64,000 nt of DNA from Bin75 sp965200435 (lineage in GTDB: Bacteria; Nitrospirota; Nitrospiria; Nitrospirales; UBA8639), in assembly GCA_965200435.1 (NCBI GenBank), contig OZ241337.1, forward strand, positions 1,178,001-1,242,000. Direction: 5' to 3'. The notes beneath the pieces were generated by a model that saw only the letters and a list, made by a program, of their open reading frames with translations, made no database searches and was not told where the DNA came from. Position numbers and translations under genes: made by a program. Positions 36,245 to 45,863 of this stretch are shown in pieces. Each line of letters opens with the position of its first letter. Position 1 is the first letter of the stretch.

Positions 36245-36390
36245 GGAACCTCTGATTTCGTGCACGATCTGGCGCATGGCTGTGTGGCGTCCTCGCTCAA
36301 CCCTCACCTCTCGCTCTGATACGCTTCGGGTTTCGCTCCGGGACGCCTGGCCCTGCATCCCGCTATCACACGAAATCAGAGGTTCCTTAG
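36241..36390 (-). mobile_element. 150-bp miniature inverted-repeat element, copy 2
   Basis: Same unit as at 13353, in reverse orientation: TTAGGGAACCTCTGATT at the left and AATCAGAGGTTCCTTAG at the right, with TTA at both ends as target duplication. It supplies the stop codon of the RsbW-type gene. Confidence 0.9.
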
Positions 36391-36524
36391 GCCTGACAGA
36401 CCTATCGAGTCGCGTCTGGCGCACCGACAGTTGCAAGGCCATCATACTCCGGGCCGGAGTCTTTCTTGCCAACAAGTCGCCCGAGCCTCGTTCACGTTTG
36501 GTTCGCCTCGCCGTTGTGAACCGG

Positions 36525-38261
36525 TCAGGGGGCTTCCACCCGGATGGTTACGATATCCGTGCCATGGTATTGCTGATGGCGAACCGAAGAGGCCAAGTGC
36601 CGCAACAACCGAAGTGACACTTCCTGTTCGGCAAAGGCTTCTTCGATCCTTGTGCCAAGCAGTGCAATCCGGTCCTGAAGATTTTCCTTGCCAGTCGAGG
36701 CAATAAACTCAAGGACCGCCTCGTCGTCTTCCTGGTAGGCACCCAGGAACAATCGCCGGTTGCGTCCCTCTCCGGCCTTGTTCCCTTGCAGGAGCGTCAG
36801 GAGCGTCTCCTCGCTGGCGGCGTCGAGCCGGGTCGCCATCTCCGCATCCCAACCGCTCTGGGACGCGAATCCGAGGAGAAATTCCCGGATCTTTGGCAGG
36901 GCCGAGACGTTGAACTCCACCTCCAGCCGGTGACGGGGTTTTGTCAGATCCGTGAAAAGGGTCATGAGGATGGCCACGAACCCGCCGGATGTCATCCCGT
37001 TCTGAAGCAGACCCCCGGCGAATTCCGAAACAAACTCGGGAAAGATCATGCTGTTTTGGAAGCCGACCCCTACCCAGAAGGCGACGCCACAAACCAGTCC
37101 TTTGCGATAGTCAAGCCCATCCTGGACAACCAAGTTCATGCCAATGACAAAAAGCATCGCCAGAAAGACGGCGAGATAGGCTGCAACGACCGGGCCAGGG
37201 ATAGCCAGGACAACGGCAAGTACCTTTGGAAGGAAGGCCAACACGATGAGCGCGACTCCCAGGACGATGCCGACGCTACGGGCCCCAACCCCAGTGAGTT
37301 CGGTCACCGAGACGGTTGTGGAATAGGTGGTATTCGGCACCGTTCCCGAGAGGCCGGCCAGAAACTTAGCAACTCCCGCGGCGGCTACCGCGCCCTGCAC
37401 CGCCCGGAAATCCACCGCGCGAGGCTGGCGCCAAGAGACTTGCTGAATGGCGACCGACGCACTGATCGTTTGCATCGTGTCGATCAGGGCCACGAACATG
37501 AATGCTGGAAGAAGCGTCCAGAAAGCCGGTCCGAAGTCGAGAGCAAAGCCCGGCCATCCCCCCTGCGGAAGCCCGATCCACGACGCTTCGGCGACACGGC
37601 CCATGTCGTAGAGGCCGAACAACCCGGCGACTGCGGAACCGGCGACGACGCCGATGACCGGAGCCCAGAGGCGTAGCGCCTCCTTCCCCTTCAGGGCGAT
37701 GCCGGCGATGACGAGCACGGTCGCAAAAGCGCTCAGCGGTGCGGCCACGTCCGGGACGCGGTCAGGTACGTCCTTCAGCATATCGAAGACGTATGACATC
37801 ACCGTGACCGGGATCAGCATGATAACCGTTCCCGTGACAGTGGGCGTCAGGAGTCGCCGGAGCAACGAAAGTCTGGCGGAAAGCGCGAGCGGGACGAGCG
37901 AGGAGACGACGACCAGGGTGGCGAGCATGGCCGCTCCCCCTGTGGCCAGCGCTGAGATACTGACCGCAATGGAGGCTCCGGAGATGCTCATCAAGAGGAC
38001 GTAGCCCGATCCAATCTGGCCGAGCCTGACCACCTGCAGGATCGTGGCTGCGCCGCAGACCGCGACTGCGGCAAACACCGCCCATGACAGGTAGGATTCG
38101 CTCTCCCCTGCGGCCCTGATGATGATAGCCGGTACTAACACGGTGGCGGCGACACTGAGAATGGCGAGTTGCAGGCCAAGCCCGAAGGTGAGCGTGATCG
38201 ACGGTTGTTCGTCGGGCTGGTAGCGGACGCCCATGCGACGGACGGAATGGTTGGAATTCAT
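36525..38261 (-). CDS. NCS2 (xanthine/uracil-type) permease fused to a kinase-like C-terminal domain
   Basis: About 578 residues. Residues 1-435 are a nucleobase:cation symporter-2 family transporter with many helices and conserved pieces such as FMFVALIDTMQTISAS and SGTVPNTTYSTTVSV (the usual QNxG-type motif region is altered). After RHRLEVEFNVS a soluble domain of about 135 residues (444-578) resembles the anti-sigma/GHKL kinase fold: ALPKIREFLLGFASQSGW and RLDAASEETLLTLL look like helix 1 and the N-box, but the N-box asparagine is not obvious. It lies beside an RsbW-type kinase and a STAS operon, so a signalling role for transport is possible. The ATG at 38261 was taken; 38234 is also possible. 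Confidence 0.85.
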   Translation of the reverse strand: MNSNHSVRRMGVRYQPDEQPSITLTFGLGLQLAILSVAATVLVPAIIIRAAGESESYLSWAVFAAVAVCGAATILQVVRLGQIGSGYVLLMSISGASIAVSISALATGGAAMLATLVVVSSLVPLALSARLSLLRRLLTPTVTGTVIMLIPVTVMSYVFDMLKDVPDRVPDVAAPLSAFATVLVIAGIALKGKEALRLWAPVIGVVAGSAVAGLFGLYDMGRVAEASWIGLPQGGWPGFALDFGPAFWTLLPAFMFVALIDTMQTISASVAIQQVSWRQPRAVDFRAVQGAVAAAGVAKFLAGLSGTVPNTTYSTTVSVTELTGVGARSVGIVLGVALIVLAFLPKVLAVVLAIPGPVVAAYLAVFLAMLFVIGMNLVVQDGLDYRKGLVCGVAFWVGVGFQNSMIFPEFVSEFAGGLLQNGMTSGGFVAILMTLFTDLTKPRHRLEVEFNVSALPKIREFLLGFASQSGWDAEMATRLDAASEETLLTLLQGNKAGEGRNRRLFLGAYQEDDEAVLEFIASTGKENLQDRIALLGTRIEEAFAEQEVSLRLLRHLASSVRHQQYHGTDIVTIRVEAP

Positions 38262-38665
38262 GCCGTAACCTGGATGTTCCTGAGGAAAAGTCCTGAACTT
38301 GGCCAAAAGACATATGCGACCATTTCATGGAGTGAAGACGAACCATTTTTACCTCTCTTCAAAGGCGTGTCAATGACGAAACCGTCCCCGCCTTCGCCCA
38401 CCAACGGATGGACGCACTCCCATCGAGTATCTGAGCAGGAACGGATCTCGATCCTCCTATGGAAACCCGACATTTTGAGGTTAGCCGGGAGGTCTGCTAT
38501 ACTAGCCTTTCTTGCAACGTGGGCGCCGTGTATGGGTTGCTCGGAGAACGAACAAGCATTGTCCGTTCAGTCCTCCGAAAAGCAGTGTTCCCTGTGTTGC
38601 CGGATGTCAGGTGTCGTTTTGTAGAGGCTTCGGTCTGAGGTGTCGTCTCCGTTGGTGATAAAATC
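38262..38665. other. divergent intergenic region upstream of mreB
   Basis: Holds the predicted mreB promoter (38475-38503). A 30-codon frame at 38532 (MGCSENEQALSV...) with four cysteines is seen but has no good ribosome site and is not called as a gene. Confidence 0.4.
38475..38503 (+). promoter_or_regulatory. predicted sigma-70 promoter of the mre operon
   Basis: TTGAGG (38475-38480) and TATACT (38498-38503) are separated by exactly 17 bases and lie 163 bases before the mreB start, pointing the right way. The long leader is unexplained. Confidence 0.6.
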
Positions 38666-39709
38666 ATGGGTTTGTTCGGTCGACTATTGAGCCTTTTCTC
38701 GAATGACATGGCCATCGACCTGGGGACGGCCCATACCTTGGTCTATGTCCAGGGGAAAGGTATTGTGCTGAATGAGCCGTCCGTCGTGGCTATTGAACAG
38801 CAAACGAATAAAATTTTGGCCGTGGGGAGTGAAGCCAAGCGAATGGTCGGTCGGACGCCCGGCAACATTTCCGCCATTCGTCCCATGAAAGAGGGGGTCA
38901 TCGCTGACTTTGAAATGGCCGAGCGTATGCTCCGCTATTTTATTACCAGAGTTCACAATCGTACGGCGTTTGTCCGGCCTCGGATCATCATTGGCGTGCC
39001 TTCACGCATTACGCAAGTTGAACAGCGAGCCGTGAAAGAATCGGCAGAGTTAGCCGGTGGGCGTGAAGTCTATTTGATTGAAGAGCCTCTCGCGGCGGCC
39101 ATTGGAGCAGGACTGCCCATCACTGAGCCGTCAGGGAACATGGTCGTCGACGTAGGAGGCGGGACAACCGATATTGCCGTCATTTCCTTGGGGGGTATTG
39201 TCTACAGTGAATCCGTGAAAGTGGCCGGCGATCAAATCGATGCGGCGATCATGAACCACGTGAAGCGCGAACATAATTTGTTGATCGGCGAACATATGGC
39301 TGAACGCGTGAAGATGGGCATTGGCTCTGCCTATCCGTTGGAAGAAAAAGCCCAAATGATTGTGAGAGGACGTGATTTGGTCTCCGGTATTCCCCGAACC
39401 ATTGGGCTGGAAGACACGGAAGTCCGGGAAGCCTTGCAAGAATGCATTACGACAATTGTCTCGGCAATCAAGTTGGCTCTCGAACATACTCCTCCTGAAT
39501 TGTCGGGGGATATCGTTGATCGCGGCATTGTGTTGACAGGGGGCGGGGCGCTGTTACGCGGGCTGGATGTTCGGTTGAGAGAAGAAACCGGCCTCCCTAT
39601 TGTCAACGCCGATGAGCCACTGACTTCGGTCGTCTTGGGAGTCGGGAAAACGCTCGAAGAACTCGCCCTTCTCCGGAGTGTCTCCTCAGGGCCGGCGATC
39701 CGTCCGTAA
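38666..39709 (+). CDS. mreB: rod-shape determining protein MreB
   Basis: Actin-like ATPase that forms membrane-bound filaments guiding the elongation machinery. The 347-residue protein has the phosphate-1 motif MAIDLGTAHTLVYV, the phosphate-2 motif VVDVGGGTTDIAVI and the adenosine motif VLTGGGALLRGLD. The N-terminal GLFGRLLSLFS is the usual amphipathic membrane anchor. First gene of mreB-mreC-mreD-mrdA-rodA, all closely spaced on one strand. Confidence 0.97.
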   Translation: MGLFGRLLSLFSNDMAIDLGTAHTLVYVQGKGIVLNEPSVVAIEQQTNKILAVGSEAKRMVGRTPGNISAIRPMKEGVIADFEMAERMLRYFITRVHNRTAFVRPRIIIGVPSRITQVEQRAVKESAELAGGREVYLIEEPLAAAIGAGLPITEPSGNMVVDVGGGTTDIAVISLGGIVYSESVKVAGDQIDAAIMNHVKREHNLLIGEHMAERVKMGIGSAYPLEEKAQMIVRGRDLVSGIPRTIGLEDTEVREALQECITTIVSAIKLALEHTPPELSGDIVDRGIVLTGGGALLRGLDVRLREETGLPIVNADEPLTSVVLGVGKTLEELALLRSVSSGPAIRP

Positions 39710-39723
39710 AGGAACAACGTCTT

Positions 39724-40626
39724 ATGAGTGGCCGGTTTCGGCCCGGGGTGTTTTGGGGTTTCGGCGTAAAGCGGGTCAGCGTGGCTTTACTCGCTGTCGC
39801 CGTTGTCGTATTCGCCCTCTTGCCTCGGCAGTCTCAATTCTTCCTCCATAAGCTAGGACAACCCTTTGCCGACCTTGTTGCCATTCCTCTTGAGGGTATG
39901 GCAACCCTTGATCGGGACATACGGGAATGGTGGAGGCAGTATATTGCCCTCCAAGGCCTTTCCGAACAAAACCGTGAGCTTCGAAAAAAAGTCGAGCAAC
40001 TCACAGGTGAAATGAATCAAATGCGCGCACAAGCCTTGATGGCCAAACGATTAGCCGCGTTATTGGAATTTCAAAAGACCGAACCGTTCCAGTCGGTAGC
40101 CGCGAAGGTCATTGGTCGCAGTCCATCGAATTGGTATCAAGGCATCATTCTGAATAAAGGCAAAGATGCCGGCATTCGAGAACAAATGGGGGTTCTCACG
40201 CCGGGCGGGGTGGTGGGGCGAATCGTCAGAACCTCAGGTTCTACGAGCATTGCCTTGTTGTCGATCGATCCGAACGTCGCCATCGCAGGAATGGTTCAAC
40301 GAACGCGAGAGGAAGGGATTGTTCAGGGAACATCGGAAGGGCTGGTACGTATGAAATATATTCCCCCGCTTTCCTCGGTCAAAAAAGGTGATGCCGTGGT
40401 CGCGTCGGGGTTGACAGGAAGTTTTCCGCGCGAGGTGTTGATTGGGGAAGTCTCCCGTGTTGAAGAAAGTGAAGACGGTTTGTTCCAAACCGCCGAAATC
40501 GTACCCTCGGTACAGTTTCAACAATTGGACGAAGTGCTGATCGTCGTGTCTCCCCGATCACCGGATGCCATGGTTCCCCTTGATCAAGCTCTGGTTGCTC
40601 CAGAGTCCCAGAATCCGACTCCATGA
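39724..40626 (+). CDS. mreC: rod-shape determining protein MreC
   Basis: Bitopic inner-membrane protein whose periplasmic part binds PBP2 and MreD in the elongasome. The 300-residue protein has a short cytoplasmic start, one membrane helix (VSVALLAVAVVVFALLP), a coiled coil (SEQNRELRKKVEQLTGEM) and the two beta-barrel domains typical of MreC (NKGKDAGIREQMGVLTPGGVVG). AAAGGA lies nine bases before the ATG. It overlaps mreD by four bases. Confidence 0.95.
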   Translation: MSGRFRPGVFWGFGVKRVSVALLAVAVVVFALLPRQSQFFLHKLGQPFADLVAIPLEGMATLDRDIREWWRQYIALQGLSEQNRELRKKVEQLTGEMNQMRAQALMAKRLAALLEFQKTEPFQSVAAKVIGRSPSNWYQGIILNKGKDAGIREQMGVLTPGGVVGRIVRTSGSTSIALLSIDPNVAIAGMVQRTREEGIVQGTSEGLVRMKYIPPLSSVKKGDAVVASGLTGSFPREVLIGEVSRVEESEDGLFQTAEIVPSVQFQQLDEVLIVVSPRSPDAMVPLDQALVAPESQNPTP

Positions 40627-41114
40627 AGATCAGTGCGTATACGGTTTTCATTCCGTTCCTTTTTCCCTTTCAAGCCACGTTGCTCTATTCTCTGAATCCT
40701 TTGGGGATTCAACCGGACCTCTGCCTGATCATTGCTTGTTTGGTGGGATTTTGGACAGGACAAGTTCCAGGAGTCATCGTAGGATTCTGTTTAGGATTTC
40801 TCCAAGATTTATATTCTGCCGGTCCGTATGGGCTGAATACGTTCACGAAATCCGGCGCGGGACTCCTGGCTGGCGTCTTCGCCCAAAATTTTGCCAGTAA
40901 TAAGACGTCCTATGCAGCTTTTGTGCCGATTATGACGTGTTCCGTTCTGGCGGCAATCGTGTTTTTACTGTGGTCACGTATGGGAATGGGCTTGGAAGAG
41001 ATGGTCTATGGGTTTTCCTCTATCTTGCTTCCTCAGGCGCTCCTGGATGGACTTGTCACGATCGTGGTCAATTGGGTCATTGTGCGGTGGGTGGCCGAAA
41101 TGTCAACGGCGTAA
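40623..41114 (+). CDS. mreD: rod-shape determining protein MreD
   Basis: A 163-residue integral membrane protein with about five helices, including the family-type stretch PDLCLIIACLVGFWTGQVPG and FLQDLYSAGPYGLNTFTK. Its start overlaps the end of mreC (ATGA), and mrdA follows 32 bases later. Function is known from the family as a membrane partner of MreC in cell elongation. Confidence 0.93.
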   Translation: MKISAYTVFIPFLFPFQATLLYSLNPLGIQPDLCLIIACLVGFWTGQVPGVIVGFCLGFLQDLYSAGPYGLNTFTKSGAGLLAGVFAQNFASNKTSYAAFVPIMTCSVLAAIVFLLWSRMGMGLEEMVYGFSSILLPQALLDGLVTIVVNWVIVRWVAEMSTA

Positions 41115-41146
41115 CGGACGTCCTGTGATGGATTGAGGCAAGGGTT

Positions 41147-43000
41147 GTGGTGAAGCAGGCAATGACAGTTCCCGGTTTCCAGGCAAACGGATTAGCGGAC
41201 ATTCAAGGACGATTGCTGCTCATCAGAATAGTCGTGTTGATCATTGTGGGGCTGTTGGTCGTGCGGTTATGGCAACTTCAGGTTCGTGACGGGGCATACT
41301 ATCGAAGTCTTTCTCAAGATAATCGGACCCGATCAGTTTTGCTGCATCCGGTTCGTGGATTTATTTATGATCGGAACGGGATCTTGCTGGCCAATAGCGC
41401 CCCGAGTTTCAACCTGTACGTGCAACTCGACGATGTGCCGGACCGTGGCGCACTGATTGAGAAACTCGTCGAGTTGTTGTCGTTGGACAAGAGTGAACTG
41501 AACAAAACGATTCAGGCCCAAGAAGGGAGAACATCGATCCGCCTTAAGAGAGGCCTCAGTCTCAGAGAAGCGGCCATTGTCGAATCGCGGCAGTTGGATC
41601 TGCCCGGCGTGGAGATTCGTCCGGAATTTCAGCGGAACAATCCTCAAGGGGCCTATGCCGCCCACGTGCTCGGATACGTAGGAGGCGCTTCGGAAAAACA
41701 ACTCGCACAAGAAGCTTTTCAAGGGCTTCCTCCGGGCAGTCTCATAGGCCAATATGGGGTGGAACGGGTCTATGAACGGACATTGCGAGGGCAGATCGGG
41801 CGAAAACTCATCGAGGTCGATGCCTTAGGTCATGAGAAGCGCCTGCTCTCCGTTGACAAACCACAGGTGGGCAACGATGTCCATCTGACGATTGATTTTC
41901 ATTTACAGAAATTGGCGGAAGATTTGTTGGGAGAAGAAGCGGGAGCGATTGTGGCCTTGGACCCGCAAACCGGGGACCTGCTCGCCTTGGCCAGTCGACC
42001 AAGCTTTGATCCCAATGCCTTATCTCGCGGATTACGTTCCAACGCATGGAACGCCATTCTTCAGGACACACGCCATCCTCTGACGAATCGAGCCATTCAG
42101 GGCCAGTATCCTCCAGGGTCTATATTTAAAATCATTATGGCGACGGCTGCCCTTGAGACCAATGAGATTGATCTCACCGATACGCTTCATTGTGGTGGAC
42201 GGTTTCGATTGGGCGACCGGACTTTTCGTGATTGGAAGAAATATGGTCATGGCACGATCGATTTGCATAAGGCGATCGTCGGCTCGTGTGACGTGTATTT
42301 TTATCGAATAGGGTATCGTATGGGCATCAAGACCATTGCGGCTTATGCAAAACAATTCGGGTTAGGGGCAAGAACGGGCATCGACCTCCCTGCCGAAAAA
42401 ACGGGGCTCATCCCATCTTCGGAATGGAAACGACAAACACGAGGGGAACCATGGTATGCTGGTGAAACCATTTCCGTGTCGATCGGACAAGGTTATGTCA
42501 CCGTCACCCCACTGCAAATGGCGAAAATGATCGCCATGATCGCCAATAATGGGATTCCGGTTCAGCCGCACGTCGTTCGTGGAGTGCGGGAACGAGAAGG
42601 CGGATGGATTGAGAAATGGACTCCGCCACAAGCCTCTTCCCTTGCGTTGCCGTCGCATCAACTGGAAGCTATTCAGTCGGCTCTCGCAGCGGTGGTCACC
42701 GAAGGGACGGCGCAACAGGCTCGATCTTCGATGGTCAGGATCGCGGGAAAAACTGGGACTGCGCAAGTGGTCTCATTACGGCAGGAAGCCGAAGAAGAGA
42801 CGCCCAAACAATTTCGAGACCATGCCTGGTTTGTCGCCTATGCGCCTTTCGAAAATCCCAGTATCGCCGTGACCGTGTTGCTTGAGCACATGGGGCACGG
42901 CGGGTCGGCGGCAGCTCCCCTGGCGAAAGAACTGATTGAGGCCTATGTGTCATATGGGGTCGATGGGGAAGACGGCACACCGGGGAGCCCCACACGATGA
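41147..43000 (+). CDS. mrdA: penicillin-binding protein 2 (elongation transpeptidase)
   Basis: Class B penicillin-binding protein, 617 residues. After one membrane helix and the dimerisation domain, the transpeptidase domain has the active-site SxxK in GQYPPGSIFKIIMATAAL, the SxN-type motif in VGSCDVYFY, and KTGTAQV as the KTG box. It cross-links peptidoglycan along the side wall with RodA. The GTG at 41147 follows GAGGCAAGG; an ATG at 41162 is an alternative. It overlaps rodA by four bases. Confidence 0.95.
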   Translation: MVKQAMTVPGFQANGLADIQGRLLLIRIVVLIIVGLLVVRLWQLQVRDGAYYRSLSQDNRTRSVLLHPVRGFIYDRNGILLANSAPSFNLYVQLDDVPDRGALIEKLVELLSLDKSELNKTIQAQEGRTSIRLKRGLSLREAAIVESRQLDLPGVEIRPEFQRNNPQGAYAAHVLGYVGGASEKQLAQEAFQGLPPGSLIGQYGVERVYERTLRGQIGRKLIEVDALGHEKRLLSVDKPQVGNDVHLTIDFHLQKLAEDLLGEEAGAIVALDPQTGDLLALASRPSFDPNALSRGLRSNAWNAILQDTRHPLTNRAIQGQYPPGSIFKIIMATAALETNEIDLTDTLHCGGRFRLGDRTFRDWKKYGHGTIDLHKAIVGSCDVYFYRIGYRMGIKTIAAYAKQFGLGARTGIDLPAEKTGLIPSSEWKRQTRGEPWYAGETISVSIGQGYVTVTPLQMAKMIAMIANNGIPVQPHVVRGVREREGGWIEKWTPPQASSLALPSHQLEAIQSALAAVVTEGTAQQARSSMVRIAGKTGTAQVVSLRQEAEEETPKQFRDHAWFVAYAPFENPSIAVTVLLEHMGHGGSAAAPLAKELIEAYVSYGVDGEDGTPGSPTR

Positions 43001-44142
43001 TGAAACGAGGACGCGGTGCCATGGATAACCAGTGGAGTTGCGGGCAAGGGTTGGACTCGTTTGATTGGTGCCTGTGCGGGATCATCTTGGCGTTGACATC
43101 CATTGGGATTCTGACTATTTACAGCGTGACTGCCGAGGGGACCGGAAATCCGTTTCCCATTTATTGGAAACAGGCGATATGGGTCGGGGTGGGAGCAGTG
43201 GCCTTTCTGATGGTGTCCCGGATTGATTACCATAAACTTGCTCGATGGTCGTATCTCCTGTACGGATTCGCGTTGCTTCTTCTCATGATCGTGCTCTTCA
43301 GCGGGAAGAGCAGTCACGGCGCCCAACGATGGATCGCCTTGGGGCCCCTGGCGTTTCAACCGTCAGAATTTGTGAAGATTCCGATTCTCCTAGTGTTGGC
43401 CGTCTATTATTCCACCCAAACTCGGCGTGGATGGTGGCATCGGGTTATCGTGCCGGCGTTGATCACCTTGCCGGGATTTCTCCTCATTCTCAAACAACCG
43501 GATTTGGGGAGCAGCCTCAGCTTTCTGTCGATCTACGTCACCTTGCTTTTTGCCGTAGGAGTTAAGTCGAAAACTTTGGGGGTGGTATTATTGTCGGCAT
43601 TGATGCTTTTCCCCTTTGTCTGGAGTGAAGTCTGGGGTTCCCTGCATGACTATCAAAAGGAACGGATCTTAAGTTTTGTGGATCCCCACTATGATCCGGC
43701 AGGAAAAGGGTACCAAGGGTTACAATCTCGTATCGCGGTGGGCTCAGGGGAATTAATAGGAAAAGGGTTCCATAGCGGGACGCAGACGCGATTCAAATTT
43801 CTTCCGGAAGGCCACACGGATTTTATCTTTGCGGTATTGGCCGAAGAATGGGGGTTTTTGGGTGGGGCGCTGCTCATCAGTCTTTTTCTCGCCTTATTGT
43901 TGTTGGGGCTGGACATTGCGAGGAAAGCCAAAGATCCGCTGGGTGCTCTGTTGGCCGTTGGGCTCGTCGGCATGTTGACGTTTAATCTGGCGGTCAACGT
44001 GGGGATGACCATTGGGTTGGCCCCCATTGTCGGCATTCCTCTGCCGTTACTCAGTTATGGGGGAAGTGCGACCATTATGACGATGGCAGGGTTGGGACTG
44101 CTGTTGAGTGTCAAGAGGGAACGACTGACGTTAATGATGTGA
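42997..44142 (+). CDS. rodA: RodA peptidoglycan glycosyltransferase (SEDS family)
   Basis: Polymerises lipid II together with PBP2 in side-wall synthesis. The 381-residue membrane protein has about ten helices and SEDS signatures: GAQRWIALGPLAFQPSEFVK, a KQPDLGSSLSF segment, the periplasmic GEGFHSGTQ-like loop reading GKGFHSGTQTRFKFLPEGHTD in part, and GIPLPLLSYGGSATIM. Its ATG overlaps the mrdA stop, and it is the last gene of the morphogenesis operon. Confidence 0.95.
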   Translation: MMKRGRGAMDNQWSCGQGLDSFDWCLCGIILALTSIGILTIYSVTAEGTGNPFPIYWKQAIWVGVGAVAFLMVSRIDYHKLARWSYLLYGFALLLLMIVLFSGKSSHGAQRWIALGPLAFQPSEFVKIPILLVLAVYYSTQTRRGWWHRVIVPALITLPGFLLILKQPDLGSSLSFLSIYVTLLFAVGVKSKTLGVVLLSALMLFPFVWSEVWGSLHDYQKERILSFVDPHYDPAGKGYQGLQSRIAVGSGELIGKGFHSGTQTRFKFLPEGHTDFIFAVLAEEWGFLGGALLISLFLALLLLGLDIARKAKDPLGALLAVGLVGMLTFNLAVNVGMTIGLAPIVGIPLPLLSYGGSATIMTMAGLGLLLSVKRERLTLMM

Positions 44143-44291
44143 GCCGTCCACCCGAGGCCTTCCCTGCCGTGGCTCGAGATTGACCATTTGGCGAAACGCA
44201 GAATCCATGTCACGCTTTTGAGGAGTGATGGTCGGGGGTGCCTTACTGAGTGGCAAGGGCGTCTCGAGTGAGGGAATAAAGGAGTAGAGGG

Positions 44292-45815
44292 ATGGGTGTT
44301 GAAATTGCCATCAATATCACCCCGCAGGAAACGCGCGTGGCGGTGTTGGAGAATAAAGTAGTCACGGAATTATACGTAGACCGGGCCAAGAAAAAGGATT
44401 TTGTCGGCAATGTCTATAAAGGCAAAGTCGTGAAAGTGCTGCCCGGCATGCAAGCGGCTTTTGTTGATATTGGATTGGAACGTGCCGCGTTTATGCACGT
44501 GTCGGATCTGTCGGTAGGCACGGAACCCGGCGACATCTTGGTGGAAAGCGATGAAGATGAGAAGGGGCCGGAATTCCCGCGTCCTCGGCGGCAAATGGTG
44601 TTACCCATTCAAGGGTTGCTGGAAGAAGATCAGGAACTCGTCGTCCAGATTTCCAAAGGCCCGATCGGCACCAAAGGCCCCCGGGTGACGTCTTATTGCT
44701 CATTGCCGGGACGGTTCCTGGTGTTGATGCCGAACGTCGATCATATCGGAATCTCGCGACGCATTCGTGACGAGGATGAGCGCAGTCGTCTCAAAGACAT
44801 CATGAAGCGCATTCGCGAGCCGGGCTATGGATACATTGTTCGGACGGTGAGCGAGGGGGTCAGCGAGGAGGATCTCAAATCCGATGTCGGGTTTTTAACC
44901 GCATTGTGGCAAGATCTTGTCAAGAAGCAGGATCTCCTGTCTGCTCCTGCCGCGTTGCATACCGATTTGGACCTCACGCTTCGAGTGGTGCGCGATTTAT
45001 TCACCAAAAATGTCAAAAGGCTGCTCATCGATTCGAAAGAGGAATGTGAAGCCGTCAAAGAGTTTGTCCGGCGGTATCTTCCTGACCAAACGTCTCGCAT
45101 TTCTCATTATGACAAAGACAAGAGTTTATTCGACCATTTGGGGATTGAGATGGAAATCTCTCGAGCCTTGAGCCGAAAAGTCTGGCTCAAGTCCGGCGGC
45201 CATATTGTCATCGATCATACGGAAGCCATGACGGTCATCGACGTGAACACGGGGCGTTACGTGGGCAAGCGCGATCAGGAAGAAACGATTTTGAGAAACA
45301 ACCTGGAAGCGGCTCGCGAGATCGCCTACCAGATTAAGCTTCGGGGAATAGGGGGGATTATCATTGTCGACTTTATCGATATGGAACGAGGACGAAATCG
45401 TGACAAAGTCTATCAAGCCCTCGTGGACGCGATGGCCAATGATAAAGCGCGCACGCGTATTTCCCGAATCAGCGACCTGGGGTTGGTCGAGATTTCCCGC
45501 GAACGCGTCCGGGAAGACTTGCTCAGGACCCTCTCGGACGTATGCCCAGATTGCGACGGCCGTGGCTATACCCGGTCCGCGCTCACGGTGGTGTACGATA
45601 TTTTTCGCGATATCCGACGAATCGGACGAGCCGCCGGACAGCAAACCGTGGTGCTCGGCACTCATCCCCAGATCGTGAACATGCTGCAAGATACCGAGCC
45701 CGAAGCACTTGAACGACTCCAACGGGAGTTGAATTGCCGGATTCTTGTCAATGCCGACCCCCTGCTCCCTCTCGAGCAGTATGATGTTGTGGTGTTGGGA
45801 GAAGGGGACGGCTAG
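44292..45815 (+). CDS. rng: ribonuclease G/E-family endoribonuclease
   Basis: A 507-residue single-strand-specific RNase with 5'-sensing activity that processes rRNA and decays mRNA. The S1 domain is at residues 35-120 (GNVYKGKVVKVLPGMQAAFV). The catalytic metal aspartates are in HTEAMTVIDVNTGRYVG and IIVDFIDMERG, and CPDCDGRGY is the zinc link. No long RNase E C-terminal scaffold is present, so it is the RNase G type. GGAG lies seven bases before the ATG. Confidence 0.94.
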   Translation: MGVEIAINITPQETRVAVLENKVVTELYVDRAKKKDFVGNVYKGKVVKVLPGMQAAFVDIGLERAAFMHVSDLSVGTEPGDILVESDEDEKGPEFPRPRRQMVLPIQGLLEEDQELVVQISKGPIGTKGPRVTSYCSLPGRFLVLMPNVDHIGISRRIRDEDERSRLKDIMKRIREPGYGYIVRTVSEGVSEEDLKSDVGFLTALWQDLVKKQDLLSAPAALHTDLDLTLRVVRDLFTKNVKRLLIDSKEECEAVKEFVRRYLPDQTSRISHYDKDKSLFDHLGIEMEISRALSRKVWLKSGGHIVIDHTEAMTVIDVNTGRYVGKRDQEETILRNNLEAAREIAYQIKLRGIGGIIIVDFIDMERGRNRDKVYQALVDAMANDKARTRISRISDLGLVEISRERVREDLLRTLSDVCPDCDGRGYTRSALTVVYDIFRDIRRIGRAAGQQTVVLGTHPQIVNMLQDTEPEALERLQRELNCRILVNADPLLPLEQYDVVVLGEGDG

Positions 45816-45863
45816 CCGACCGGTGTCATCCAACCCGCGGCTTGGGTGCGGACCTTCTGAATC

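Noticed and set aside
38532..38624. 30-codon cysteine-containing frame upstream of mreB
   Set aside because: No ribosome site and no known relative; it may be leader RNA only.
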